Below are positions 1 to 8,924 of a DNA stretch of 64,000 bases, in pieces (the stretch's first letter is position 1; each line of letters opens with the position of its first letter). The DNA lies in the NCBI RefSeq assembly GCF_017813355.1, contig NZ_JAGIYZ010000005.1, positions 62,001 through 126,000 on the forward strand. Direction: 5' to 3'. This DNA is from Roseomonas nitratireducens (GTDB lineage Bacteria; Pseudomonadota; Alphaproteobacteria; Acetobacterales; Acetobacteraceae). The notes beneath the pieces are model-generated. The model was not told where the DNA came from and made no database searches. It saw only the letters and a program-made list of their open reading frames with translations. Position numbers and translations under genes: made by a program.

Positions 1-27
1 CGTGGCGTCCCAGCTGATGTCGTTCAT
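1..27 (-). CDS. Possible 5' end of a gene leaving the left edge
   Basis: On the minus strand an ATG at 27 is preceded by a GAGG-type ribosome binding sequence about 5 bases upstream and opens a frame reading MNDISWDAT up to the window edge. It lies about 150 bases downstream of the patatin stop on the same strand. Only nine codons are visible, so no function can be given and the call may be wrong. Confidence 0.25.
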
Positions 28-47
28 CGGTGCCTCAATCAGGGAAG

Positions 48-72
48 CGGATCGAGGCGGGGCCTCGATCCG
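48..72. repeat. Perfect 11-bp inverted repeat (hairpin), possible terminator
   Basis: CGGATCGAGGC, a GGG loop, then GCCTCGATCCG. It lies in the spacer after the patatin stop on the minus strand. The minus-strand sequence after the stem is only weakly T-rich (CTTCCCT), so a role as terminator of the bdhA-patatin operon is possible but not shown. Confidence 0.4.
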
Positions 73-173
73 GGAGCGCAAGGCGCGACCGCGCCCAGCC
101 CATCAGCCGCCGCCCACGCGCCAGTGCACGGCGCGCAAGCCAGGCACGCGGAGGCGTGCGCCGGCGATCGAGG

Positions 174-1241
174 TCAAAGGAATCTCGCCCGGATATCCAC
201 GCTGCTCTCCCGCCCCAGCTTGTCGAAATGCTGGTCGAGCCAGGATTCCGCCGCCTCCCGCCCGTATTGGCGCAGCGTGCACAGGAAATCCCATTCGCCG
301 TTGAACTTCGTGCTCAGCTTGAAGCCGCGCATCCGCTCCTCATCCTCGATCAGGTGGATGAACAGGCGGCGGTAGCGCGGCTGCTCCAGCCGCCCGGTGT
401 CGAGCAGCCGCTGCACGAAGTCGATGGCGCGCATCTCGGCCATCAGGGATCCGTTGAAGGTGATCTCGTTCAGCCGGTTGACGATGTCCGACGCGCTGGT
501 CGGCGTCTCCTCGCGCACCTGCGGGTTCAGCTGCACCAGCACCAGGTCCGGCGGCCCGCCCTGGTCGTACAGCGGCCAGAGCGCGGGATTGCCGAGATAG
601 CCGCCATCCCAGTACGGCTCCCCATCCACCTCCACCGCCTTGAACACCTGCGGCAGGCAGGCGGAGGCCAGCAGCGCGTCCACCGTCAGCTCCCGCCGCG
701 TGAAGACGCGCGGCTTGCCGGTGCGCACGCTGGTCGCCGAGACGAAGAGCCGCGGCGCCTTCGCCTCCATCCGCAGCCGCTCGAAGTCGATGCTTTCCGC
801 CAGCGCGTCGCGCAGCGGGTTGTAGTTCACCGGGAAGGGGTTGAGCTGGTAGGGCGACAGCACGCGCGACAGCGTGTCGAACGTCCGGTAGGCGAGCGAC
901 CAGGTCAGGTCGTGCCCCCAGACCAGCTTCTCCCACGGCGTGGCGCGGATCGGGCTGATCGCGAGCTTGCCGGCGATGGCGCGCCAGAAGCGGTCGAGTG
1001 CCGAGATCGCCGCCCCCGGCCCGCCTTCCAGCAGGCCTTCGACCAGCATCACCGCGTTGATCGCGCCGGCCGAGGTGCCCGACAGCCCGTCGATCTCCAG
1101 CCGCTCATCCTCGAGCAGCCGTTCCAGCACGCCCCAGGTGAAGGCCCCGTGCGTGCCGCCGCCCTGGAGCGCGAGGGAGATGCGCCGCTTCGGCGCGGGC
1201 TTGGCGACCGCCGGGGCGGGCAGGGTGGCGCCTTCGCTCAC
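174..1241 (-). CDS. Patatin-like phospholipase family protein
   Basis: A 355-residue lipid acyl hydrolase of the patatin family. The oxyanion-hole motif GGGTHGAFTWG lies at residues 27-37, the nucleophile elbow GTSAG at 55-59 (Ser57), and the Asp of the Ser-Asp dyad in DGGYLGNP in the middle of the protein, so the catalytic set looks complete. There is no signal peptide, so a cytoplasmic or granule-associated enzyme is likely. I chose the GTG at 1241 because it overlaps the TGA of the upstream dehydrogenase (GTGA) and sits just before the patatin core; longer in-frame starts would run through the neighbour. The pairing with 3-hydroxybutyrate dehydrogenase is common in alphaproteobacteria and suggests a role in PHB or lipid turnover (inference); the natural substrate is unknown. 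Confidence 0.85.
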   Translation of the reverse strand: MSEGATLPAPAVAKPAPKRRISLALQGGGTHGAFTWGVLERLLEDERLEIDGLSGTSAGAINAVMLVEGLLEGGPGAAISALDRFWRAIAGKLAISPIRATPWEKLVWGHDLTWSLAYRTFDTLSRVLSPYQLNPFPVNYNPLRDALAESIDFERLRMEAKAPRLFVSATSVRTGKPRVFTRRELTVDALLASACLPQVFKAVEVDGEPYWDGGYLGNPALWPLYDQGGPPDLVLVQLNPQVREETPTSASDIVNRLNEITFNGSLMAEMRAIDFVQRLLDTGRLEQPRYRRLFIHLIEDEERMRGFKLSTKFNGEWDFLCTLRQYGREAAESWLDQHFDKLGRESSVDIRARFL

Positions 1242-2032
1242 GCCGCGGACCAGCCGCCGTCGATGGACAGTGCGGCGCCGTTCACGCCGCCCGAACCCGG
1301 GCCGCAGAGCCACAGCGCCATGCGCGCCACCTCCTCCACCTCCACCCAGCGCTTGGACGGCTGCTTGGCGAGCAGGTGGTCGCGCAGCGCGGCCTCCTCG
1401 CTCACGCCATGCTTGGCGGCGAGCGGGCCGACCTGCGCCTCGGCCAGCGGGGTGCGGACGAAGCCGGGGCAGATCGCGTTGCAGGTGATCTGCGTCTCGG
1501 CCACTTCCAGCGCGACGCTCTTCGTCAGGCCGACCACGCCGTGCTTGGCCGCGACATAGGCCGCCTTGAAGGGGCTCGCGACCAGCCCGTGGGCGGACGC
1601 GACGTTGATGATCCGCCCCCAGCCGTGCCGGCGCATGCCCGGCAGGGCCGCGCGGATGGCGTGGAAGTTGGAGGACAGGTTGATCGCGATGATCGCGTCC
1701 CACTTCTCCTCGGGGAAGTCCTCGACCGGGCTGACGAACTGGATGCCGGCATTGTCCACCAGGATGTCGCAGGCGCCGAGCGTGGCCTCGCAGGACGCGA
1801 CCATGGCGCGGATCTCGGCCGGCTTGGCCATGTCGGCGGGGGAATAGGGGGCGTCGCCCCCGCCCATCAGCCGGCCGACCTCGGCGCGGGCGGCGGCGAT
1901 CTCCTCCGGCTTGCCGAAGCCGTTGAGCATCACCTTCGCGCCGGCTTCGGCCAGCAGGCGGGCGATGCCGAGGCCGATGCCCGAGGTCGAGCCGGTGATC
2001 AGGGCCGTGCGGCCTTCGAGGGTGCGTTCCAT
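1238..2032 (-). CDS. bdhA: 3-hydroxybutyrate dehydrogenase (SDR family)
   Basis: A 264-residue short-chain dehydrogenase, the usual size for this family, predicted to interconvert (R)-3-hydroxybutyrate and acetoacetate with NAD. Visible features are the Rossmann motif GSTSGIGLG near residues 13-21, NAG at DNAGIQ, the catalytic Ser in NVASAHGL, the YVAAK Tyr-Lys pair and the ICPGFVRTPL segment. The 3-hydroxybutyrate call rests on the characteristic IQFVSPVEDFPEEKWD and VRTPLAE patches and on the downstream patatin gene, with which it shares a 4-base GTGA overlap. It is divergent from the chemoreceptor gene across a 206-base spacer that should hold both promoters. Another SDR specificity cannot be excluded. 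Confidence 0.85.
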   Translation of the reverse strand: MERTLEGRTALITGSTSGIGLGIARLLAEAGAKVMLNGFGKPEEIAAARAEVGRLMGGGDAPYSPADMAKPAEIRAMVASCEATLGACDILVDNAGIQFVSPVEDFPEEKWDAIIAINLSSNFHAIRAALPGMRRHGWGRIINVASAHGLVASPFKAAYVAAKHGVVGLTKSVALEVAETQITCNAICPGFVRTPLAEAQVGPLAAKHGVSEEAALRDHLLAKQPSKRWVEVEEVARMALWLCGPGSGGVNGAALSIDGGWSAA

Positions 2033-2238
2033 GGCGGGTGTCCGTCTGTCCTGGGCGGCGCGGAGGGAGGCGGAATGTGGACCGGGCCGGCCGGGCGGGG
2101 AAGTCCCGGCCCCGGGGGGTGGCCGACGACAAAAGGAGACATTGGTCGACGCATCGGCAACGAACTGGAAAGGCAACGATCTTATGACGAGACCGTTGAA
2201 TGCGAAGGCATCTGCGAACCAACCGGGACGACCGTCAA

Positions 2239-3918
2239 ATGCTGAAATCACTCTCGCTCGCCAACAAGCTCCGGGCCGGAATCGGCCTGCTCCTCGTCCT
2301 TCTCGTGATGCTGGGCGGCGTCGCCGCCTTGGTCATCCGGAACATGGATGCCCGGTCTGACGAGATCCGGGAGGCATGGCTGCCCACCATCGCGCGCATC
2401 GGCGAGATGAACGACGCGCTGCTCGGCGTCCGCCGGCATGAACTCCGCGTCCCGATGTTCCGGGAAGGCGAGATGCGCCGGCAGTCGGACGAGGCCTTCG
2501 CCGGGGCGGAACGCCGCCTGACCGCGGCGCTGGAGGCGCTGCGCCCCGAACTGACCGATCCCGAGGAACGGCGCCTGCTCGCGCGCCTGGAGCCGGCGCT
2601 GCGGGACTACATGCGTGCGCTGCGCCAGACCATCGAGGCGAGCGCCGCCAACAACCAGGAGGGCATGCGCAGCGCGCTCGCCGCCGGCTTCGAGCCCTTC
2701 GGCGTCGCGGCGCGCACGCTCGACGAACTGGCCGCCTTCGCGACGCGCGCGAGCGACCGGGCCGCCGCCGATGCCAACGAGGCCGCGGATTTCGGCCTGA
2801 TCCTCATGCTCGGCCTGGCGCTGGCCGCGCTGATGGCCGGCATCGTGGTGGCGGTCCTGCTTGGCCGCAGCATCTCCGGCCGGATCACGGAACTGAACGG
2901 CGCGCTCGAGCGCCTGGCGAAGCGCGACTACGGCTTCGAGCTGAAGGCCATCGCCGACAAGGACGAGATCGGCGCCATGGCGCGCGCGATCGACACCTGC
3001 CGCGACGGGCTGAAGGAAGCGGACCGGCTGGCCGCCGCGCAGGTGGAGGAAGCCCGGACGCAGGCCGAGCGCGCGACCCGCGTCGATGCCCTGGTGAAGG
3101 ATTTCGAGGCCGAGGCGGCCGGCGTGCTGCGCGCCGTCTCCGCCGCCGCGACAGAACTGTCCGCCACCGCCGCCACCATGACCGAGACGGCGGAGGACGG
3201 CACCCGGCAGGCCGCCGCGGTCGCCGCGGCCTCGGAACAGGCGAGCAGCAACGTGCAGACCGTCGCGGCCTCGGCCGAGGAACTCGCCACCTCCATCGCC
3301 GAGGTCGCCCGCCAGGTGCGGGAGACGGCGGCGATCACGGAACGCGCCGCCGATGCGGCGCAGTCCACCGACGGCACGGTGCGCAGCCTGGCCGAGGCCG
3401 CGACCAAGATCGGCGACGTGGTCCGCCTGATCAGCGACATCGCGGGCCAGACCAACCTTCTCGCGCTCAATGCCACGATCGAGGCGGCGCGCGCGGGCGA
3501 GGCCGGCAAGGGCTTCGCCGTGGTGGCGAGCGAGGTGAAGAACCTCGCGAGCCAGACGGCCCGCGCGACGGAGGAGATCGGCCAGCAGATCGCCGCCATG
3601 CAGGCCGAGACGACGCGCACGGTGGACGCCATCGGCGCGATCGCGCGGACGATCGAGGAACTGAACGCGACGACGGCGCAGGTGGCCGCGGCGTCGGAAC
3701 AGCAGGCCGCGGCGACGCAGGAGATCGGGCGCGCCGTGGCGGAAGCCGCGCAGGGCACACAGGAAGCCTCCCGCAGCGCGGTCTCGGTCAAGCAGGGGGC
3801 CGAGCGCACCGGCGGCGCGGCGCAGGACCTCAAGGGCGCGTCGGGCGAACTCGCGCAGCAGTCGGAACGGTTGCGCGGGCAGGTCGATACCTTCCTGGCG
3901 AACATCCGCGCGGCCTGA
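2239..3918 (+). CDS. Methyl-accepting chemotaxis protein (first of a tandem pair)
   Basis: A 559-residue transmembrane chemoreceptor. TM1 is about residues 13-34, followed by an about 150-residue helical periplasmic region of the four-helix-bundle type, TM2 about 185-209, then HAMP (the [12 protein letters not shown] segment onward) and a long cytoplasmic signalling coiled coil. The signalling tip contains [19 protein letters not shown] and [17 protein letters not shown], typical of CheA/CheW-binding receptors. There is no C-terminal NWETF-type CheR tether. I chose the ATG at 2239 because the product then matches the neighbouring paralogue exactly in length and N-terminus ([14 protein letters not shown]); an in-frame ATG at 2200 adds 13 unlikely residues. 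The ligand is unknown. Confidence 0.92.
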   Translation: MLKSLSLANKLRAGIGLLLVLLVMLGGVAALVIRNMDARSDEIREAWLPTIARIGEMNDALLGVRRHELRVPMFREGEMRRQSDEAFAGAERRLTAALEALRPELTDPEERRLLARLEPALRDYMRALRQTIEASAANNQEGMRSALAAGFEPFGVAARTLDELAAFATRASDRAAADANEAADFGLILMLGLALAALMAGIVVAVLLGRSISGRITELNGALERLAKRDYGFELKAIADKDEIGAMARAIDTCRDGLKEADRLAAAQVEEARTQAERATRVDALVKDFEAEAAGVLRAVSAAATELSATAATMTETAEDGTRQAAAVAAASEQASSNVQTVAASAEELATSIAEVARQVRETAAITERAADAAQSTDGTVRSLAEAATKIGDVVRLISDIAGQTNLLALNATIEAARAGEAGKGFAVVASEVKNLASQTARATEEIGQQIAAMQAETTRTVDAIGAIARTIEELNATTAQVAAASEQQAAATQEIGRAVAEAAQGTQEASRSAVSVKQGAERTGGAAQDLKGASGELAQQSERLRGQVDTFLANIRAA

Positions 3919-3946
3919 CCGCGCGGGACATCACGGCATGCGGGGG

Positions 3947-3980
3947 CCGCCCGGGTGGAGACACCCGGGCGGTTTCGCGT
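3947..3980 (+). terminator. Rho-independent-type terminator after the first chemoreceptor
   Basis: A perfect 11-bp stem CCGCCCGGGTG / CACCCGGGCGG (3947-3957 and 3962-3972) with a GAGA loop, followed by TTTCGCGTT. It starts 28 bases after the stop codon. The same stem is repeated after the second chemoreceptor. Confidence 0.75.
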
Positions 3981-4104
3981 TCATGGCAGGGCGTGCATGG
4001 CCCCCGGCGGCGTCAAGCATTCGGAAAGCCCGATGGTGCTGGAATGGAGTTGCCGGGTCGGCGCGGACATCGCCGCGCGATGCATCTAGGGAAGACTGAC
4101 CACC

Positions 4105-5784
4105 ATGCTCTCCAGCCTCTCGCTGTCGAACAAGCTGCGGGCCGGCGTCGGCGTTCTGCTGCTGCTGTTTGCCGTGCTGGGCGGCGCCGCCGCCCTCGTC
4201 ATTCGCGACATGGACCATCGGGCCGACCTGATCGGCGACCGCTGGCTGCCCTCCCTGGCGCGGGTGTCCGACCTCAACGACGCGGTGCTCGGGCTGCGGC
4301 GGAACGAACTCGGCCTCGCGGCCTTCCCCGCGGGGGAGGCCCGCCAGCGGGCCGAGGCCGCGATCACCGAGGCGGCCGCGCGCGTGCCGCGGGCGCTGGC
4401 CGCCTATCGCGAGGTCGTCGCCCATCCCGAAACGCTCCGCCGCCTCGCCACCCTGGAACCCGCGCTGCAGGACTACCTGCGGCGCCACGCGGAGATCATG
4501 CGGATCCACGCGACCGGCGACCGCGACCGGTTGAGCGCGGCCCTGTCCGACGGCCGCAGCGTGATGGACGTGATCCTGCGGACGCTCGACGAACTCCTGG
4601 AGATCAACACGCGCGAAGGCCGCGCCGCAGCGGTCGCGGCCAATGACGCGGCCGATGCCGGCCTGCTGGTGATGGCCTCGGTCGCGCTCGTCTCGCTCCT
4701 CGCCGGCATCGCCATCGCCGCGCTGCTTGGCCGCAGCATCACCGGCCGCGTGGGCAACCTCTCCTCCGCGCTCGGACGCCTCGCGCAGCGCGACTACGGG
4801 TTCGAGCTGAAGGAAGTGGCCGACAAGGACGAGCTCGGCGCCATGGCGCGCGCGCTGGACACCTGCCGCGACGGGCTGAAGGACGCGGACCGGCTGGCCG
4901 CCGCGCAGATCGAGGAAGCGAAGAAGCAGGCGGACCGCGCCACGCGGATCGATTCGCTCGTGAAGGGCTTCGAGTCCGAGGCGCTGGGCGTGCTGCGCGC
5001 CGTCTCCGCCGCCGCGACGGAACTTTCCGCCACCGCCGCGACCATGACCGAGACGGCCGAGGACGGCACGCGCCAGGCGACCGTCGTCGCGACCGCCGCG
5101 GAGCAGGCGAGCGCCAACGTCCAGACCGTCGCCGCATCGACCGAGGAACTCGCCGCGTCGATCGCCGAGGTCGCGCGGCAGGTGCGCGACACGGCGTCCA
5201 TCACGAACCGCGCGGCGGATGCGGCGCGCGAGACGGACGGCACGGTGCGCAGCCTGGCGGACGCCGCGAACAAGATCGGCGACGTGGTGCGCCTGATCAG
5301 CGACATCGCCGGGCAGACCAACCTGCTGGCGCTGAACGCGACGATCGAGGCGGCGCGTGCGGGGGAGGCCGGCAAGGGCTTCGCGGTCGTGGCGAGCGAG
5401 GTGAAGAGCCTGGCGAGCCAGACCGCCCGCGCGACCGAGGAGATCGGCCAGCAGATCGCCGCCATGCAGATGGAAACGACGCGGACGGTGGACGCGATCG
5501 CGGGCATCGGCCGAACGATCGAGGAACTGAACACGACGACGGCGCAGGTGGCCGCGGCGTCCGAACAGCAGGCCGCGGCGACGCAGGAAATCGGGCGCGC
5601 CGTGGCGGAAGCCGCGCAGGGCACGCAGGAGGCCTCCCGCAGCGCGGTCGGCGTGCAGCAGGGCGCCGAGCGCACCGGCGGCGCGGCGCAGGACCTGAAG
5701 GGCGCGTCCTCCGAACTCGCGCAGCAATCCGAACGGCTGCGCGGCCAGGTCGATACCTTCCTGGCGCATATCCGCGCGGCCTGA
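4105..5784 (+). CDS. Methyl-accepting chemotaxis protein (second of a tandem pair)
   Basis: A 559-residue paralogue of the preceding receptor with the same architecture: TM1 near residues 13-34, helical periplasmic sensor, TM2 near 185-209, HAMP, and the MCP signalling domain with [19 protein letters not shown] and [17 protein letters not shown]. Signalling halves are almost identical between the two, whereas the periplasmic halves differ at many positions (for example [17 protein letters not shown] against [17 protein letters not shown]). This suggests tandem duplication followed by divergence of the ligand domain. It has no CheR-binding pentapeptide. The 186-base spacer before it includes the upstream terminator, so it probably has its own promoter. 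Confidence 0.92.
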   Translation: MLSSLSLSNKLRAGVGVLLLLFAVLGGAAALVIRDMDHRADLIGDRWLPSLARVSDLNDAVLGLRRNELGLAAFPAGEARQRAEAAITEAAARVPRALAAYREVVAHPETLRRLATLEPALQDYLRRHAEIMRIHATGDRDRLSAALSDGRSVMDVILRTLDELLEINTREGRAAAVAANDAADAGLLVMASVALVSLLAGIAIAALLGRSITGRVGNLSSALGRLAQRDYGFELKEVADKDELGAMARALDTCRDGLKDADRLAAAQIEEAKKQADRATRIDSLVKGFESEALGVLRAVSAAATELSATAATMTETAEDGTRQATVVATAAEQASANVQTVAASTEELAASIAEVARQVRDTASITNRAADAARETDGTVRSLADAANKIGDVVRLISDIAGQTNLLALNATIEAARAGEAGKGFAVVASEVKSLASQTARATEEIGQQIAAMQMETTRTVDAIAGIGRTIEELNTTTAQVAAASEQQAAATQEIGRAVAEAAQGTQEASRSAVGVQQGAERTGGAAQDLKGASSELAQQSERLRGQVDTFLAHIRAA

Positions 5785-5801
5785 CCGGGCCGTGCCGCGC
5801 G

Positions 5802-5830
5802 CCGCCCGGGTGGCGACACCCGGGCGGTTC
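5802..5830 (+). terminator. Duplicated terminator after the second chemoreceptor
   Basis: CCGCCCGGGTG (5802-5812), loop GCGA, CACCCGGGCGG (5817-5827), then TTCC. The stem is identical to that at 3947-3972; only the loop differs. It lies in the 51-base gap between the convergent receptor and flavoprotein genes. Confidence 0.7.
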
Positions 5831-5835
5831 CGCCT

Positions 5836-7263
5836 TCAGGGCAGGTGCTTGAGCAGCCCGACCGCCCGCTTCACCGGCGCCGAGAGCAGCCTCGGCGCGT
5901 AGAAGTCGCCGGCGGCGCGCTTGCCGGCCTCCTGCGCCGTCGGATAGGGCAGCACCGCGCCGGCGAGCGCCGACAGCTTCATCCGCTGCCCGATCATCAG
6001 CGCGAACATGCCCGCCATGTTGCCCACGCCAGGGCCGGCCAGCGAGGCGCCGAGCAGGCGCCCCTTGCCGTCCGCCACCAGCTTCACGAGCCCTTCCGCC
6101 CGCCCTTCGGCGACCAGCCGGTCGTTTTCCGACAGCGGCCAGCGCGTGATCGCGAGGTCGACCCGCCCCGTGGCGCGGAGTTCCGCCTCGGTCGGGCCGA
6201 TCTGCGCGATCTCCGGGTCGGTGTAGGTCACGCGCGGCAGCGCGTCGTAGGACAGCTTCGCCGGCAGGCGGAACAGCATGGCGCGGGCGATGATGCCGGC
6301 ATGCTGGGAACAGACATGGGTGAAGGCGCGCGGGCCGAGCCCCGCCGGGTCGGCGATGTCCCCCGCCGCCCAGACGCGGCGGTTGGAGACCGAGCGCAGC
6401 GCGAGGTCGGTCGCGATGCCGCGCGGCGAATGCGCGATGTCGGCGGCTTCCAGCCCAAGGCCCGCGACGCGCGCGGCGCGGCCGACCGCGACCAGCAGAT
6501 GCGTCCCCGCGATGCGCGCGCCATCGGCCAGCAGCAGCGCGATGCCGTCACCTTCGCGCTCGACCGCCGCGACCTTCGCCCCTTCGCGCAGCGTGACGCC
6601 GTCTGCTTCCAGTGCGGCGCGCAGCGGGGCGACGCATTCGGGGTCTTCCCGCCCGGCGATCGCGGCCCCTTCCACCACCGTCACCCGGCAGCCCAGCCGG
6701 GCATGGGCCTGCGCCATCTCGAGCCCGATGGGCCCGCCGCCCAGGACCAGCAGGTGGCCGGGCTTCTCCGGCAGGGCGAACAGCGTCTCGTTCGTCAGGA
6801 AGGGCACGTCGGACAGGCCCGGGATGGGCGGGACGATGGCGGCCGAGCCTGCGGCGATCACGGCGCGGCGGAAGGTGAAGCGCCGGCCCGCGGCTTCCAG
6901 CGCGTCCCGCGCCGTGAAGCGGGCCATGGCCTGCACCACGGTCACGCCCATGCCGGTGAAGCGTTCCACCGAATCGTTCGGCGCGATGGCGGCGATCGCG
7001 CCGGCGACATGGGCGCGCACGCCGGCCCAGTCGATCTGGGGCGGCGGCAGCTTCACGCCGAAGCGCGCGGCGCGGCGCGCCTCGGCCGCGGCATGGGCGG
7101 CGGCGAGCAGCGCCTTGGACGGCACGCAGCCGAAGTTCAGGCAGTCGCCGCCCATCTCCCCGCGCTCGAACAGCGCGACCTTGAGCCCGAGCCCGGCCGA
7201 GATGGCCGCGACCGAGAGCCCCGCCGCGCCGGCGCCGATGATCGCCACGTCGAAGTCAGGCAT
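5836..7263 (-). CDS. FAD-dependent disulfide oxidoreductase (dihydrolipoamide dehydrogenase/MerA-like)
   Basis: A 475-residue class I pyridine-nucleotide disulfide oxidoreductase. It has the N-terminal FAD motif GAGAAGLSVA, the redox-active disulfide in CLNFGCVPSK near residues 42-51, the NAD(P) motif GGGPIGLEMA in the middle, a second FAD contact around VWAAGD, and the dimerisation domain. The C-terminal active-site segment reads AVLPYPTAQE, lacking the His of the HxxP motif of true lipoamide dehydrogenases. It is therefore more like the uncharacterised MerA/YkgC-type branch, with no HMA domain and no vicinal C-terminal cysteines for mercury. It overlaps the upstream VTT gene by 8 bases; this pairing is frequent and suggests a joint membrane-associated redox role (inference). 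Substrate unknown. Confidence 0.85.
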   Translation of the reverse strand: MPDFDVAIIGAGAAGLSVAAISAGLGLKVALFERGEMGGDCLNFGCVPSKALLAAAHAAAEARRAARFGVKLPPPQIDWAGVRAHVAGAIAAIAPNDSVERFTGMGVTVVQAMARFTARDALEAAGRRFTFRRAVIAAGSAAIVPPIPGLSDVPFLTNETLFALPEKPGHLLVLGGGPIGLEMAQAHARLGCRVTVVEGAAIAGREDPECVAPLRAALEADGVTLREGAKVAAVEREGDGIALLLADGARIAGTHLLVAVGRAARVAGLGLEAADIAHSPRGIATDLALRSVSNRRVWAAGDIADPAGLGPRAFTHVCSQHAGIIARAMLFRLPAKLSYDALPRVTYTDPEIAQIGPTEAELRATGRVDLAITRWPLSENDRLVAEGRAEGLVKLVADGKGRLLGASLAGPGVGNMAGMFALMIGQRMKLSALAGAVLPYPTAQEAGKRAAGDFYAPRLLSAPVKRAVGLLKHLP

Positions 7264-7960
7264 CGCGCGTCCTATTCCGCCACCAGGCGCCGAGGAGGGA
7301 AAGCCCCGCCAGCCCGAGCAGGGGCAGCAGGATGGAAGGTGAGAGGATCACGCCGAGGTCCGGCCGGCCGCCGCTGGCGAACACCTCCCCCAGCCCCGCC
7401 CCGATGCCCGCGAAGACCACCGTGCCGGGGATGATGCCGATGGCCGTCGCCGCGGCATAGGCGCCGAAGGGCATGCCGACCAGCGCGGGGGCGAGGTTGG
7501 CGAGCCAGAAGGGCACCACCGGGATCAGCCGCAGCGTCAGCAGGTAGAAGAAGCCGTCGCGCTCGAGCCCCGGCCGCACCCTGTCGAGCAGCCCCGCGGC
7601 CCGCCCCGCGACCAGCGGCGCGAGCGCCGAGCGCGCCGCGAGGAACAGCAGGCAGGCCCCCACCGTCGCCCCCGCCACCGTCAGCGCCGCGCCGACCCAC
7701 GGCCCGAACAGCAGCCCGCCGGCCAGCGTCATCACCGCGCCCCCGGGCAGGGAGAGCGCGACGACGACGACATAGGCCCCGACATAGGCGGCCGCGGCGG
7801 CGACCGGCCGGGCCGCGACCCAGGCGGCCAGCGCCGCGCGATGCTCGGCCAGCGCCTCGAAGGACAGCAGGCGCGTCGCGCCGCTGGCCCAGGCCAGCAG
7901 GATCAGCGCCGCGATCAGCAGCAGCGGCCAGGCACGGCGGAGGGTGACGCGAAGGGGCAT
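7256..7960 (-). CDS. TVP38/TMEM64 (VTT domain) membrane protein
   Basis: A 234-residue polytopic inner-membrane protein. TM1 lies near residues 10-28, followed by the VTT/SNARE-associated core with the motifs [17 protein letters not shown] near residues 70-88 and [20 protein letters not shown] near 142-162, and a C-terminal TM before the basic tail WWRNRTRDA. These motifs are characteristic of the DedA/TVP38 superfamily, whose members are linked to lipid scrambling or membrane homeostasis; the substrate here is not known. It is the first gene of a two-gene operon, and its stop lies inside the start region of the flavoprotein gene (ATGCCTGA). Confidence 0.85.
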   Translation of the reverse strand: MPLRVTLRRAWPLLLIAALILLAWASGATRLLSFEALAEHRAALAAWVAARPVAAAAAYVGAYVVVVALSLPGGAVMTLAGGLLFGPWVGAALTVAGATVGACLLFLAARSALAPLVAGRAAGLLDRVRPGLERDGFFYLLTLRLIPVVPFWLANLAPALVGMPFGAYAAATAIGIIPGTVVFAGIGAGLGEVFASGGRPDLGVILSPSILLPLLGLAGLSLLGAWWRNRTRDA

Positions 7961-8020
7961 GCTGCCTGCGGTTTCGTGGCGAAGGGGCCGGGAGTTACAC
8001 GGAAAAGCGGCCCGGCGCGG

Positions 8021-8050
8021 TTGACGCCCGGCGATCCCGCTCCCTATACC
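8021..8050 (+). promoter_or_regulatory. Sigma-70-type promoter of the rpmH operon
   Basis: TTGACG at 8021-8026 and TATACC at 8045-8050 with an 18-base spacer, 99 bases before the rpmH start. These are good housekeeping hexamers in a GC-rich context and the only clear pair in the 188-base gap between the divergent genes. Confidence 0.6.
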
Positions 8051-8148
8051 TCCGCGCCTCGCCGGGGCGCCGCCAATTTGGGGGTGCCGCCGGCCCGTTC
8101 TGCTGGCGGCAGGGCCCGTCCGCCAGCCACGAGTTCAGGAGACGTATC

Positions 8149-8283
8149 GTGAAGCGTACCTACCAGCCCTCGAAGCTCGTCCGGAAGCGCCGGCACGGTT
8201 TCCGGACCCGCACCGCGACGGTGGGCGGCCGCAAGGTGCTCGCCAACCGCCGGTCCAAGGGCCGCAAGCGCCTCTCGGCCTGA
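8149..8283 (+). CDS. rpmH: 50S ribosomal protein L34
   Basis: A 44-residue, highly basic protein starting at a GTG with AGGAGA upstream. It reads [20 protein letters not shown] at the N-terminus and ends [12 protein letters not shown], which matches L34 along its whole length. It is a component of the large ribosomal subunit and binds 23S rRNA. It heads the conserved rpmH-rnpA-yidD-yidC cluster and is too short to stand out among open frames, but the motif match leaves little doubt. Confidence 0.97.
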   Translation: MKRTYQPSKLVRKRRHGFRTRTATVGGRKVLANRRSKGRKRLSA

Positions 8284-8309
8284 CCGGCCGCGCCGGGGCG
8301 GAGCGCCGC

Positions 8310-8678
8310 ATGTCTGGCAGCGCCGGTCCGGCCGCGTCCCCCGTCGAGCCGACCCGGATCCGCAAGCGCAGGGATTTCCTGCGCGCGGCCTCGCGCGGCA
8401 AGCGCGCGGCGCGGCCCGGGCTCGTGCTGCAGGCGGTGCCCGGCGACCCGGCGCAGCTGCGCCTGGGCTTCACCGTGACGAAGAAGGTCGGCAACGCCGT
8501 GGTGCGCAACCGCGCGCGCCGGCGGCTGAAGGAAGCCGCGCGGCTGGCGCTGCGCGAAGCCGCCCCGCCGGGCTGGGACCTGGTGCTGATCGGCCGCGAT
8601 GCGACGCCCAAGCGCCCCTTCGCCCTGCTGGTCGATGACCTGCGCGGCGCGCTGCGCCAGGCGGGCGTATTGCGATGA
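8310..8678 (+). CDS. rnpA: Ribonuclease P protein component
   Basis: A 122-residue protein subunit of RNase P, which helps the RNA subunit process pre-tRNA 5' ends. The core carries [10 protein letters not shown] near the N-terminus and the signature RNR-type motif [17 protein letters not shown] in the middle, preceded by LGFTVTKK. It follows rpmH by 26 bases and shares a 4-base ATGA overlap with yidD. The first 15 residues are less conserved, so a slightly later start is possible. Confidence 0.95.
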   Translation: MSGSAGPAASPVEPTRIRKRRDFLRAASRGKRAARPGLVLQAVPGDPAQLRLGFTVTKKVGNAVVRNRARRRLKEAARLALREAAPPGWDLVLIGRDATPKRPFALLVDDLRGALRQAGVLR

Positions 8679-8914
8679 GCGCCGCCGCCACCGCCCTGAA
8701 GGGCTGCGTGCACGCCTACCGCTACACGCTGCGCGGCGTGATCGGCGCCAATTGCCGCTTCTACCCGACCTGCAGCGACTACGCGCTGGAAGCGCTGAGC
8801 TGCCACGGCGCGGCGCGCGGCAGCCTGATGGCCGCGCGACGCATCCTGCGCTGCAACCCCTGGCATCCGGGCGGCTACGACCCGGTGCCCGCACCCCATC
8901 CGCCGAAAGGCTGA
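8675..8914 (+). CDS. yidD: Membrane protein insertion efficiency factor YidD
   Basis: A 79-residue protein with the diagnostic cysteine pattern: [15 protein letters not shown] at residues 24-38 and [14 protein letters not shown] near the C-terminus. It is a peripheral inner-membrane protein thought to assist YidC-dependent insertion. The ATG overlaps the rnpA stop (ATGA), implying translational coupling, and yidC begins 10 bases after the stop. Confidence 0.95.
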   Translation: MSAAATALKGCVHAYRYTLRGVIGANCRFYPTCSDYALEALSCHGAARGSLMAARRILRCNPWHPGGYDPVPAPHPPKG

Positions 8915-8924
8915 GACTTCCCCG

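Noticed and set aside
3931-5769. A 612-codon open frame on the minus strand
   Set aside because: Antisense to the second chemoreceptor; repeats mirror the coiled-coil periodicity of that gene.
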